From assembly GCA_009379915.1 (NCBI GenBank), contig WHSV01000001.1, positions 52,386 to 116,385 on the forward strand: a stretch of 64,000 bases of DNA, given 5' to 3'. The notes beneath the pieces are model-generated. The model did no database searches and was not told where the DNA came from. It was given only the letters and a program-made list of their open reading frames with translations. The number at the start of each line of letters is the position of its first letter. The stretch's first letter is position 1. The DNA is from Actinomycetota bacterium (GTDB lineage Bacteria > Actinomycetota > CADDZG01 > WHSQ01). A program made the translations under genes and the position numbers. Positions 15,075 through 25,147 of this stretch are shown here, one piece after another.

Positions 15075-16535
15075 CTACTTCTTGAAGACGGATGTTCCGA
15101 GCGCGCCCGGAGCGGGCTGCAACCCGAAGATGTCCAGGATCGTGGAGTGGACATCCCACAGATGCAGCCCGTCCTTCGTCCCGGTCGCCTGGCCGGGAGC
15201 GTTGTTGAGTACGAAGATCCCCTTCTCGGCGTGATTGGCCTCGTCTGGACCGGTGTCGTTTTCGAAGGTGTACGTGCTTCCGTGGCCCAACGAGCCAACG
15301 CTGCGCCAGCGCAGCCCGCCAAAGATGACAATGAGGTCCGGAGCCACGCCGTTGCTCGACTCGTAGATCTCCTCGGGCTTCAGGGCCTTGTTTCCCATCG
15401 GGTTGCCCTCGTGGTCGACCATTGCCTCGATCTTTGCGATGAGCTCGTCGCGCACTTTGTCGTAGTCGGCCTTGGGAATGATCCCGTTCGGCTCACGGCC
15501 CTCGACGTTCAGAAACAGACGACCGTAGTAGCCGCCGTCACCCCAGGCCTTCGTCTTCGACCAGTCGAGCTCCATCTTGTTAAGAGCCGTGACCTCGGTG
15601 GGCAGCTCGCCGGTGAATCCCAGGTAGCCCTCGTTGTGGAGCCACTCGTTGAAGCAGACTCCCCCGACCATCGCCTTTGCGCCGTGGTCGCTGACCACGA
15701 GAACTGCCGTGTCGTCGTCGGCGTGACGGTCGAGCAGCTCACCGATCTTGCCGTCGAGGAAGCGATAGTAGTCGCGGAGAGACTCCTTGTACGGGTTGTC
15801 CTCCACGTAGCGCGGGTGATTCGGATCGATGAAGCTCCAGATCCCGTGGTTGAGGCGGTCGGGGCCCATCTCGACCATCATGAAGAAATCCCACGGCTTG
15901 TTGGCCAGCAACCAGTCGGCGTTGCGGAACCTGGACTCGGTCATCTTGTAGGCCTCGTCCAGGATGTACTGGGTGTTGTCCGTGCGGAAGTTGCGAATAT
16001 CGAAGATGTACTCGCCCGCCGCGCCCTTCAACTCTTCCTTGAGTTCTTTGGGGTACGTGTAGTCGGCGTCTTCGTTGGGGGTTAGGAAGCAGCCGATCTG
16101 CACACCCTTTAGCGGCTTGGGCGGATAGCTGGGCGGAACCGACATGATGATCGACTCCTTGCCGGCCTCGCTCAGGATGTCCCAGACGGTCGGCTCCTTG
16201 ATCGCCCACGAAGTCGCAAAGCTGAGTCCGTCGTAGGTGTGGTCCTTGCGGTTGCGGAACCCGTAGATACCGAGCGTGCCCGGATCCTTCGACGTCATCA
16301 TGCACATCCAAGCGGGGACCGTGATGGGCGGAGTTATCGACTCGAGGGGGCCGTAGAGGCCGTTCTCTCGCAGCTTCGTGAGGTTCGGGATGTCGTCGGT
16401 GTACTCGTCGAAGACGTGCTCCGGGGGGGCGCAGTCGAGCCCAATGACCATGACCTTCTGACGCTTCTCGCCTGCGACCTGTCCCTCCGGCGAAGCCTCG
16501 TCCCTCTTCTTCTTCAACTTGTCTAGTAAACCCAT
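15075..16535 (-). CDS. Alkaline-phosphatase-superfamily phosphodiesterase in the sulfate operon
   Basis: The 486-residue protein belongs to the type I phosphodiesterase/nucleotide pyrophosphatase group. Seen motifs: VMVIGLDCAPPE (first metal Asp), SITPPITVPAWMCMMTSKDP with a Thr in the position of the nucleophile, MVEMGPDRLNHGIW and LVVSDHGAKAMVG (second metal site), and NHAEKGIFVLN near the end (last His). It has no signal peptide and a lysine-rich start (MGLLDKLKKKRDEAS), so it is probably cytoplasmic. Lying between sat and cysC with 11- and 60-base spacings, it should act on a nucleotide or phosphate ester of the PAPS pathway, for example APS, PAPS, pAp or pyrophosphate. Substrate unproven. 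Confidence 0.85.
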   Translation of the reverse strand: MGLLDKLKKKRDEASPEGQVAGEKRQKVMVIGLDCAPPEHVFDEYTDDIPNLTKLRENGLYGPLESITPPITVPAWMCMMTSKDPGTLGIYGFRNRKDHTYDGLSFATSWAIKEPTVWDILSEAGKESIIMSVPPSYPPKPLKGVQIGCFLTPNEDADYTYPKELKEELKGAAGEYIFDIRNFRTDNTQYILDEAYKMTESRFRNADWLLANKPWDFFMMVEMGPDRLNHGIWSFIDPNHPRYVEDNPYKESLRDYYRFLDGKIGELLDRHADDDTAVLVVSDHGAKAMVGGVCFNEWLHNEGYLGFTGELPTEVTALNKMELDWSKTKAWGDGGYYGRLFLNVEGREPNGIIPKADYDKVRDELIAKIEAMVDHEGNPMGNKALKPEEIYESSNGVAPDLIVIFGGLRWRSVGSLGHGSTYTFENDTGPDEANHAEKGIFVLNNAPGQATGTKDGLHLWDVHSTILDIFGLQPAPGALGTSVFKK

Positions 16536-16546
16536 GTCGCGGACTC

Positions 16547-17731
16547 CTAACTAGGCTGCTTCTGGGCGGCATCGATGAGAATGCGCGCCACTTCGGGGCG
16601 AGTGAACTCTTGAGGAGGCTCGATACCGTCCGTGAGCATTTGGCGGACCTGTGTCCCGGACAGGAACACGTGGTCTTCCTTGGTGTGGGGGCACGTCTTG
16701 CCCGAGGCCATGCCCTCGCACTTGTTGCACCAAAAGGAATGCTCGAACTTGAGAGGTTCGATTCCCAGCTCGCCGGGCTCGAAACGGTCGAACATCTCCT
16801 GCGCTTCGTAGGTTCCGTAGTAGTCACCGACGCCCGCGTGATCGCGCCCGACGATGAAGTGAGTCATGCCGTAGTTCTTGCGGAGAAGCGCGTGCCAGAT
16901 AGCCTCGCGCGGACCGGCGTAGCGCATCGCGGCGGGAAAGACGCTAAGCAGCACTCGGTCCCGTGGGTAGTAGTCCTTCATGAGCACGTCGTAGCACAGC
17001 ATGCGCACGTCGGCGGGGATGTCATCGCCTTTGGTACCGCCGACGAGCGGGTGAATGACGAGGCCGTCGGTGATCTCGAGCGCGCACTTCGTCAGGTACT
17101 CGTGCGCGCGGTGAATCGGGTTACGAGTCTGGAATGCAACGACTGTCTTCCAATCGTTGGCGCCGATCTTGTCGCGCAGCTGCTTCGGGGTCAGGCGGTA
17201 ATCGCGGAACTCGTGGGCGAAGACATTCTCGAGCACCGTTACCTCGCCGCCGACATAGTGCGGGGACTGGCTGTAGAGGTAGGCAACTCCTGGGTGTCCG
17301 TCGTCGGTCGTGCCGTACGTGAGCTCGGCCTCGCGCTTCGGGTCGTAGTCGTAGATGTCCTCGATGTCGATGACGGCCACCGGCTTACCCTCGTGGACGA
17401 TGGCCGCTCGCTTCCCGACCTCCAGAGCGGCGACTTCCTCGTCCGTGGCGCTTAGCGTGATCGGAAGGCTCCAGGGCAGGCCGTTGTCCAGCCTCATGTC
17501 CTCCACGACCGAGATGTAATCGGCCTGAGTCATGAAGCCTCTATTGGGGCTCACCGCTCCCACGGCGAGCAACTCGAGATCCGAGAGAACTCGGCGGGCC
17601 TTTGCCTCGATGGTCGGAAGGCCGGCCGCCTCCGAACGCAGGGTCTCGAGCTCCTCCGGGCCGGCGATCCGAAGTTCCAGTGCGCCGCCGTGTGGGGCGG
17701 AGCCGGCCAGGTCCTTGAGGGTGGTGGGCAT
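16547..17731 (-). CDS. sat: Sulfate adenylyltransferase
   Basis: Sat makes APS from ATP and sulfate. The 394-residue protein has the ATP-sulfurylase active-site segment [13 protein letters not shown] (about residues 200-212) and the second motif [13 protein letters not shown] (about 298-310), and the PUA-like N-terminal domain with [12 protein letters not shown]. Near the C-terminus CNKC, then C-x-H ([10 protein letters not shown]) form a likely zinc site seen in the single-chain bacterial form. The ribosome binding site GGAGGAG precedes the ATG at 17731. It opens the operon sat, phosphodiesterase, cysC, PHP, GNAT-like. The chain ends without a fused CysC domain. Confidence 0.97.
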   Translation of the reverse strand: MPTTLKDLAGSAPHGGALELRIAGPEELETLRSEAAGLPTIEAKARRVLSDLELLAVGAVSPNRGFMTQADYISVVEDMRLDNGLPWSLPITLSATDEEVAALEVGKRAAIVHEGKPVAVIDIEDIYDYDPKREAELTYGTTDDGHPGVAYLYSQSPHYVGGEVTVLENVFAHEFRDYRLTPKQLRDKIGANDWKTVVAFQTRNPIHRAHEYLTKCALEITDGLVIHPLVGGTKGDDIPADVRMLCYDVLMKDYYPRDRVLLSVFPAAMRYAGPREAIWHALLRKNYGMTHFIVGRDHAGVGDYYGTYEAQEMFDRFEPGELGIEPLKFEHSFWCNKCEGMASGKTCPHTKEDHVFLSGTQVRQMLTDGIEPPQEFTRPEVARILIDAAQKQPS

Positions 17732-17889
17732 GAAGTGCTCCTCCAGTCGTTACGGACGGGTGCAAACGAAGGCGCGGGGCAGCGGTGTCTGTGTCCGTAG
17801 AGGAAAAAACACTCCGGGTTGACCCCCGGCGCACTCCTATAGCACTCCGCAGGATAGCAAATCCCGTGGCCGATCACTACCCTCCAAGC

Positions 17890-18045
17890 GCCGTAGATCC
17901 AGAGGGGGGAGTTTGGTGCCGTGATCCGGTTTCGGGGCCCGCTGACTGTTTCGCCGGAGCTGGTTCAAAGGCAAACCCGCATCGACGGGGGTGATTGGGT
18001 GCCGTGATCCCGTTTCCGAGGCCCGCTCGGGCCCCGGCGCGGACT
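17890..18045 (+). repeat. Dispersed intergenic repeat, two tandem copies
   Basis: Two imperfect copies, about 83 bases apart, both contain GGTGCCGTGATCC (starting 17915 and 17998), then a run like CGGTTTCGGGGCCCGCT. The second copy is preceded by GGTTCAAAGG and CGCATCGACGGGGG, matching copies near 39.1 and 63.3 kb. The copies lie outside any supported gene. Confidence 0.7.
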
Positions 18046-18194
18046 TTCGACCGTCGACGACGCCTCGCGTCGTTTTTGGTCGAGACTGTGGCCGGCAAGA
18101 GCCCGCGCGGTCCGCTCGGCCCGTTCTCTCGCCCCCCGTGGTCGGATAGCGACCATACCGGCGAAAGGTTGGGCCCTGGCTCAACTTCAGCGGC

Positions 18195-18325
18195 GAGAAT
18201 ACGGCGGACCACTCCCGGATCTCGGCCCTCGTCGGCCGCCGCACCCGGACCGGCAGGAACCCGGTCCACCACTCCCCCGGATCGGCCCTCGTCGGCGCCG
18301 CCTTTGGTTCTTGCCAAGCCTCGAT
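18195..18325 (-). repeat. Dispersed intergenic repeat, two divergent copies in reverse orientation
   Basis: CCACTCCCGGATCTCGGCC at 18209 and CCACTCCCCCGGATCGGCC at 18271 begin two direct repeats about 60 bases apart, each ending in CTCGTCGGC. Read on the minus strand the unit runs GGCTTGGCAAGAACC, then GGCGCCGACGAGGGCCGA, which resembles the consensus of the family at 39.1 kb (CTTGGTCCCG, AACCGGCACC, ACGGGGCGA). Membership is plausible, less certain than for the other copies. Confidence 0.5.
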
Positions 18326-18717
18326 CCCGGAGCGGCGGGAGGGCACAAAAAATGCACCCGCCGAACCTTCTTCCCGGCCGAAACCGGTTTACGACTCAAC
18401 GGGTGCAGAGGGGAAGTTATCTGCCGCCGCCGGGGGCTGGCAACCCCCAGAACGGACAAATCTTCGCGCTCTCGTCGAAGTTTTCGCGTTTCGATTGTGG
18501 TCCTTGCATAAAAGGAAGTCGGGAAGGGAAGAGGAACCGGCTGGTTGGTAGCTCCGGGTCTTACCATTCACTTGTTCTTTACCGGGCTGCTAATTGATTA
18601 CTAGTCCGGCAGTATGAAATGATGCCGGACGGCTCGCCTCGGGGGAATTCGTTGAGGCGGCCAGGGGTCTTTCGCGGGACCTTCAGACCCAAATGCCGAG
18701 CGGAGGAGAACACGGTT

Positions 18718-19830
18718 TTGCTCCATGTAAAGCTGCGACGCGTCGCGCTTGCTGGCACTCTCGTACTCACCCTGGTCGTCCCCGCCGTTGCTTCGTTTGC
18801 CGGGCCGAACGATCAGATCGACAAGAACAACCAACAGCTGGACAAGCTGCAGGAACACATCGACGCCAACACGGCCGAGAAGCAATCACTGCAGGGTGAG
18901 ATCAACGTTCTCAACGAGAACATCACCGAGCTACAGATGGCCATCAACAAGCTGGACGCGCGCATCGCCGAGGTTCAGGCCGAGATTCGGACGGCAGAGG
19001 CAGAGATTGCGGCGATCCAGGAAGAGATCGACGTCGTCGAGGATGCGGCCACCGAGCAGGCCGTGGAGCTGTACAAGAGCGGAGGCGTCGAGACCGTCGA
19101 AGCACTGCTCGAGGCTCAAACGATCTCGCAGTTGAACGACCGTCTCGAGATGATGGGAGTCGCGGCCGAGAAGAACACCGACGCGCTGATCGATTACTCG
19201 CGACTCAAGGCCGAAATTCAAGCTGTTAACAAGGTACTCTTCGCCAAGCGCGACGAGCTCGACGCGAACCTCGCCAGCCAAACCAAGATCCAGAACCAAC
19301 TCGCGGATACAAAGGCCGAGCTCGACTCCAAACTCGCGCAGGTGAGCGAGAAGCTCGTGCAGGACAAATCGCACGAGGCCGACCTGCTCGCGGAGAACGC
19401 CGAACTCAAGGCAAAGATCCTGCAGGCTCAGGCTCCTCCTGGAGTGACCCTCAGCGGTCCGTCCGTCGCCGGCTTCATCTGGCCACTCAACAACGCCGTC
19501 ACGTCCCCTTACGGATCGCGGTGGGGCCGCATGCACACCGGTATCGACATCGACGGAACCACGGGCGAGCCGATTGTGGCGTCCAAAGGTGGAAACGTGA
19601 TCCAGGCGGGCTCGATGTCAGGCTATGGAAACGCCGTCGTCATCGATCACGGTGGCGGAATCTCGACTCTCTACGCGCACATGTCGAGCATCGCCGTGTC
19701 GGGAGGCCCCATCAGGCAAGGCCAACACGTCGGCAACGTCGGTTGCACGGGTTCTTGCACCGGTGACCACCTCCACTTCGAGGTGCGGGTCAACGGAAGT
19801 CCGACGGATCCGATGCAGTACCTGCCGTAA
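18718..19830 (+). CDS. Coiled-coil M23 peptidase (EnvC/RipC-like cell-wall protein)
   Basis: The 370-residue protein starts at TTG 18718, chosen because GGAGGAG at 18702-18708 is nine bases upstream and a signal peptide follows at once (RRVALAGTLVLTLVVPAVASFA). Residues of about 35-250 are a long coiled coil rich in Gln, Glu and Ala (IDKNNQQLDKLQEHIDANTA). The C-terminal domain is a zinc peptidase of family M23: HTGIDIDG, GYGNAVVIDHGGGISTLYAH and DHLHFEVRVNG hold the metal-binding His and Asp residues, so it is likely active rather than a degenerate activator. It would cut peptide cross-bridges of peptidoglycan or control an amidase during division. A hairpin-rich leader precedes it. Confidence 0.93.
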   Translation: MLHVKLRRVALAGTLVLTLVVPAVASFAGPNDQIDKNNQQLDKLQEHIDANTAEKQSLQGEINVLNENITELQMAINKLDARIAEVQAEIRTAEAEIAAIQEEIDVVEDAATEQAVELYKSGGVETVEALLEAQTISQLNDRLEMMGVAAEKNTDALIDYSRLKAEIQAVNKVLFAKRDELDANLASQTKIQNQLADTKAELDSKLAQVSEKLVQDKSHEADLLAENAELKAKILQAQAPPGVTLSGPSVAGFIWPLNNAVTSPYGSRWGRMHTGIDIDGTTGEPIVASKGGNVIQAGSMSGYGNAVVIDHGGGISTLYAHMSSIAVSGGPIRQGQHVGNVGCTGSCTGDHLHFEVRVNGSPTDPMQYLP

Positions 19831-19943
19831 CTTCGCCCTCTCGCGCTTTCCGCCCGGCAAATCTGCGGACTTGTGCCCCCGCGCCTCCGGGCGTACAACG
19901 ATAGAACGTCCTTTTGGTCCGAAGTCAGCCGTGGAGGTGCCTC

Positions 19944-20369
19944 ATGGACGCAAAGCGCATTCTCATCGTGGCGAACCAAACCGCTGCCGGATCGCATTTG
20001 AAGGCCGAGGTCCGCAAGAGAGTCGAGGAGGGCCCCTGCAGCTTCACGCTCCTCGTCCCCGCCACCCCGCCGCGCGAGCACGTGGTGTGGACGGACGAAG
20101 AGGCGTACGAGCTCGCCGGTAAGAGACTGGGGGTCGCCTTGCAGGGGCTCGCGGGTCTGGGGGCCGACATCAGAGGCGCGGTCGGGGATCCCTCGCCCAT
20201 GGAGGCCATCGGGGACGAGTTCATCGCAACCAGCTACGACGAGATCATCCTCTCGACGCTTCCCCCGGGGGTCTCGAAGTGGCTGAAGCAGGATCTCCCG
20301 CACCGCGTCGAGCGCCGCTTCAACGTCCCCGTTACCCACCTGAGCTCGGAGCCGGCCGCGGTCCTCTGA
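19944..20369 (+). CDS. Universal-stress-protein-like small protein
   Basis: The 141-residue protein starts at ATG 19944, with GGAGGTG five bases upstream. It begins with a Rossmann-like strand (RILIVANQTAAGSHLKAEV), contains LLVPATPP and GAVGDPSPMEAIGDEF, and ends in VERRFNVPVTHLSSEP. The strand-helix order is that of Usp-like proteins, and GDPSP is where nucleotide-binding members have part of their G-rich loop, but the usual G-x2-G-x9-G-S/T ATP motif is not obvious. Function is unknown; no partner gene is next to it. Confidence 0.7.
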   Translation: MDAKRILIVANQTAAGSHLKAEVRKRVEEGPCSFTLLVPATPPREHVVWTDEEAYELAGKRLGVALQGLAGLGADIRGAVGDPSPMEAIGDEFIATSYDEIILSTLPPGVSKWLKQDLPHRVERRFNVPVTHLSSEPAAVL

Positions 20370-20750
20370 GGGCTGGGGGGGAACAAAACGGGAATCGAGT
20401 GGGCCAGGGCGGATGCGCGCGGCGTCTGGCTTGGTCACGGGGTTCTAAAACCGAGCACCGACGGGGCGAAGTTGATCTCTGGCCGGCTCCCAGCGGCCGC
20501 TCTCACGGGCTTGCTATCTGGCGTTCGCTGGGCGGCACCCAGATGGAAAGGGAGTGCTTAGCGCGGTTCCGCCGAGGGAATTCGACCAAGTCTGCGGCGT
20601 GGCAACCGCATACCGGTACCGATTCCTCAAACTTGGCAGATGCGGCCTCCCACGTGCCCAGGACCGACTCGGAGCGGGCCCTCCCAAGCAGCTTGTCACC
20701 CACTCACCCTTCGGTGCCACCTTTTGGTTCTCGCCCCGGTCACAAAAAGA
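20370..20750. other. Intergenic region with a repeat copy
   Basis: This stretch between the convergent Usp-like and groEL genes has no supported gene. It contains one copy of the dispersed repeat (20425-20500). Near 20690-20745, the minus strand reads CCAAAAGGTGGCACCGAAGG and then GTGAGTGGGTG, a possible divergent copy. The groEL terminator closes the region. Confidence 0.5.
20425..20500 (+). repeat. Dispersed intergenic repeat, one copy
   Basis: The copy reads CTGGCTTGGTCACGGGGTTC, then TAAAACCGAGCACCGACGGGG, then CGAAGTTGATCT. The segment up to GAAGTTG matches the 39.1 kb copies at most positions; the end (TGGTGCCG) has decayed. Confidence 0.75.
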
Positions 20751-20773
20751 GGCCCGGTCGCAAAGACCGGGCC
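20751..20773 (-). terminator. Rho-independent terminator of groEL
   Basis: GGCCCGGTC (20751-20759) pairs perfectly with GACCGGGCC (20765-20773) around a five-base loop. On the minus strand it is followed by TCTTTTTG, as expected for the end of the groES-groEL transcript. Confidence 0.9.
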
Positions 20774-20795
20774 CTGGGCTTCTTGATGAAGCGAG

Positions 20796-22806
<2,011 letters not shown>

Positions 22807-22838
22807 CAGTAACCTCCTGAGGGGTCAGAACGGTGAGT

Positions 22839-22865
22839 TTAGCACTCCTAATGCCTGAGTGCTAA
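22839..22865. promoter_or_regulatory. CIRCE operator (HrcA binding site)
   Basis: TTAGCACTC (22839-22847) and GAGTGCTAA (22857-22865) are separated by nine bases, an exact match to the CIRCE consensus. It lies just upstream of groES, so repression by HrcA with heat-shock release is expected. No hrcA gene is in the window. Confidence 0.97.
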
Positions 22866-22921
22866 AAGTAGCGCGCTTCCCGATAACGGTCAACTGGCAC
22901 CCGCGGACTAGGCTGGGACCA

Positions 22922-23680
22922 ATGGCGACCCGGGCGGCCCGCGTGGCGGCGCTGTACGACATCCACGGGAATCTGCCGGCGCTCGACGCCGTGATGGCCG
23001 AGATCGACTCGCTCGGCATCGACCTCGTCGTAGTGGGAGGGGACATCGCAAGCGGCCCCCTTCCCCGCGAGACGCTCGACGCGCTACGTTCCCGCAGCGA
23101 CGCTCGTTTCATTCGAGGCAACGCCGACCGGGAGCTGGCGGTTGGAGTCCCTGCGCCCGAGAGCAAGGCGGCCCTGCCGTTCTGGGAGTGGACGACCACT
23201 CACCTCGACGACGGGCAGAGGACCTGGCTCGCCGGGCTCGAGCTCTCGTTGACCGTCGAGGTCCAGGGCCTGGGCTCGGTGCTGTTCTGCCATGGTTCTC
23301 CACGTAGCGACGAGGAGATCATCACTCGTTTGACCCCAACCGAGCGGATTGGCCCGATGCTGGACCACGTCGACGAGGAGGTCGTCGTCTGCGGGCACAC
23401 CCACGTCCAATTCGATAGATCAATTGGCGGGAAACGGGTCGTCAACTCCGGAAGCGTGGGCCTGCCCTACGAGGACGAGCCGGGGGCCTTCTGGGTGCTT
23501 CTGTCGAACGACATCGAGCTCCGGCGCACCGAGTACGACCTGGACGAAGCCGCCACGCTCATCGGGGCGACCGGTTTCCCCGAGTCGGAGGAACTGATCG
23601 AGATTCTGAAACGGCCACCATCCTCGGAGGAGGCCTCGGCGCATTTCGAGAAGATGGCCGCCGATCAGGCTCCGGACTAG
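22922..23680 (+). CDS. YfcE/MJ0936-like metallophosphoesterase
   Basis: The 252-residue protein has the calcineurin-like metal-binding motifs in order: ALYDIHGNLPAL, VVVGGDIASG, FIRGNADRE, LFCHGSPRSD and VVCGHTHVQFD. The DIHGN motif and length fit small phosphodiesterases such as YfcE. The start is ATG 22922; the frame extends into the CIRCE area but without a start that leaves room for a promoter. It is divergent from groES. Its stop shares a CTAG tetranucleotide with the stop of the convergent sulfatase gene. Substrate is unknown. Confidence 0.88.
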   Translation: MATRAARVAALYDIHGNLPALDAVMAEIDSLGIDLVVVGGDIASGPLPRETLDALRSRSDARFIRGNADRELAVGVPAPESKAALPFWEWTTTHLDDGQRTWLAGLELSLTVEVQGLGSVLFCHGSPRSDEEIITRLTPTERIGPMLDHVDEEVVVCGHTHVQFDRSIGGKRVVNSGSVGLPYEDEPGAFWVLLSNDIELRRTEYDLDEAATLIGATGFPESEELIEILKRPPSSEEASAHFEKMAADQAPD

Positions 23681-25101
23681 GGGCAGTCGCTGCCGGCGCA
23701 ATCCCGATCGGCCTCCAACTGAGTCGACAGCCCCCGGACCGTCTGTGGGTCGGGATCGTTCCGCGGGTCATCGTCGCCCAGCGTGTTCGTCAGGCGCCAG
23801 GGATCTCTCAGCACGTCGTAGTACTCCGTGAAGGCCCTCGTCTCGCCATCGAGTTGGTAGTACTCGGTGTACTGCTCGTCGTCCCTAATCAGCGAAGCCC
23901 AGAAGTGTGCACCGGAAGATGCGAAAGCCTCCACGAGCATTCGGGATCGCGCCTGCGTGCTTTGCAGACTGCGCCCATCAATGGTGTGTCCGTCAACTGG
24001 GCTCAGGCCGGCGGCCTCCAGGACTGTGGGCAGGATGTCGATGTTCGCCACGAGGCGGCGATCACGAACTCCTTCTTCTACCGGGCCTCGGGGCCAGCGC
24101 ATGTAGAGAGGCACTCGTGACACCACCGGGTAAGGCTTATTCTTTTTGAGCAGCCCGTGCTCGCCGAGGGTGTAGCCACTGTCGGAAACAAAGAACGCGA
24201 GTGTGTTGGAGCGTTCACCGAGGCTGCGCATCGTTCGATCGACCTGATTAACCAATTGGTCAGCCGCCAGTAGATTGCGGGCCATCTTTCCGTAGAGGAC
24301 TCTTCTCGGCGTCGCTTTGCTGGGAATAATATTGCCTCTGTAAAGCATCGGCGGCTTATCGGACAGGTCCTTCTCTTTGGCCGCGGGGCTCCCCCGCCAC
24401 CGAGGGATGTGAACGTCCTTGTGCCTGGGAGCGGGAGTTGAGGGGACGTGTGGGTTCGAGGGAGCCAGCAACATGAACCAGGGCCTCTCGTCATCCGTTT
24501 CGAATTTTCGCAGGAGTCTGGAGGCTCTGCTTGCCAGATAGTCGGGCGCGTATCCCTTGATCTCCTTCATCCTGCCGTCGACATGGAACACCCTGTCTTT
24601 GTAGAGCTTGCCCACGGAGAAACGGTCGAAGTAGGGCGGCGGATTTTCCTTGGGCCAATGGTTGAGGTATTTACCGAGAAGCGCCGTCGTATACCCGGCT
24701 TCGTGAAGATAGCGCTGCATGGTGTGTTCCTGATTGATTCTTCGTCCGTCCTTTTGACGTCGAACGCCCGAGTTGTGAGCGAACTGCCCCGTCATGAGGG
24801 ATGCTCGGAAAGGACAACAAAGTGGCGTCGTGGCGAATGCGCGCGTGAACCGCACGCCCTTGCGACCGAAAAGCTTCATCGTTCGAGGCATGAATTTCAT
24901 CAGGTCCGCGCGCTGGTCGTCGGTAACGATGATGAGGATGTTCGGCGCGTCCGCACTAGCGGTAGCGGATCCGGATCCTGACGTCCTGCCAACCGCCGTC
25001 GGCTTCGCAGATACGACCAATAGTGAAGCGACCAAGACAGCCAGAGCGCCGAAGACCAAAGTACTGCGGGCGACTCGCTTGGTAGCTACATGGTGGGACA
25101 A
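23677..25101 (-). CDS. Sulfatase (formylglycine-dependent type)
   Basis: The 474-residue protein hydrolyses a sulfate (or phosphonate) ester. It begins with a basic region and hydrophobic segment (STLVFGALAVLVASLLVVSA), so it is secreted or membrane anchored. The core has NILIIVTDDQRADLM (metal Asp residues), LCCPFRASLMTGQ with the C-x-P-x-R motif whose cysteine becomes formylglycine, a likely catalytic Lys in GYTTALLGKYLNH, and SDSGYTLGEHGLLKK (metal site). No formylglycine-generating enzyme is in the window. It is downstream of tsaD by 46 bases, possibly in the same transcript. Polysaccharide, glycan or sulfolipid substrates are possible. Confidence 0.93.
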   Translation of the reverse strand: MSHHVATKRVARSTLVFGALAVLVASLLVVSAKPTAVGRTSGSGSATASADAPNILIIVTDDQRADLMKFMPRTMKLFGRKGVRFTRAFATTPLCCPFRASLMTGQFAHNSGVRRQKDGRRINQEHTMQRYLHEAGYTTALLGKYLNHWPKENPPPYFDRFSVGKLYKDRVFHVDGRMKEIKGYAPDYLASRASRLLRKFETDDERPWFMLLAPSNPHVPSTPAPRHKDVHIPRWRGSPAAKEKDLSDKPPMLYRGNIIPSKATPRRVLYGKMARNLLAADQLVNQVDRTMRSLGERSNTLAFFVSDSGYTLGEHGLLKKNKPYPVVSRVPLYMRWPRGPVEEGVRDRRLVANIDILPTVLEAAGLSPVDGHTIDGRSLQSTQARSRMLVEAFASSGAHFWASLIRDDEQYTEYYQLDGETRAFTEYYDVLRDPWRLTNTLGDDDPRNDPDPQTVRGLSTQLEADRDCAGSDCP

Positions 25102-25147
25102 GATGGCATCCGCCGTTCGACGTTCGGTGTTGCGCCTCTGCTCTTTG

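Larger units (their letters stand above)
17732..18717. other. Large intergenic region with repeats and a hairpin-rich leader
   Basis: Almost 1 kb between the divergent sat and M23 peptidase genes has no convincing gene. The left half carries members of the dispersed repeat family (see 17890-18045 and 18195-18325). The right half has several strong inverted repeats on the path into the M23 gene: TGCACCCG at 18353-18360 with its complement at 18400-18407; GGGGG/CCCCC at 18432-18448; and an eight-base stem GTCCGGCA at 18604-18611 with 18623-18630. These could be a structured leader or regulatory sites. They lack the conserved blocks of the ydaO c-di-AMP riboswitch. Confidence 0.5.

Noticed and set aside
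18340..18717. ydaO riboswitch upstream of the M23 peptidase gene
   Set aside because: Hairpins are present but none of the conserved ydaO sequence blocks. Kept only as an unnamed structured leader.
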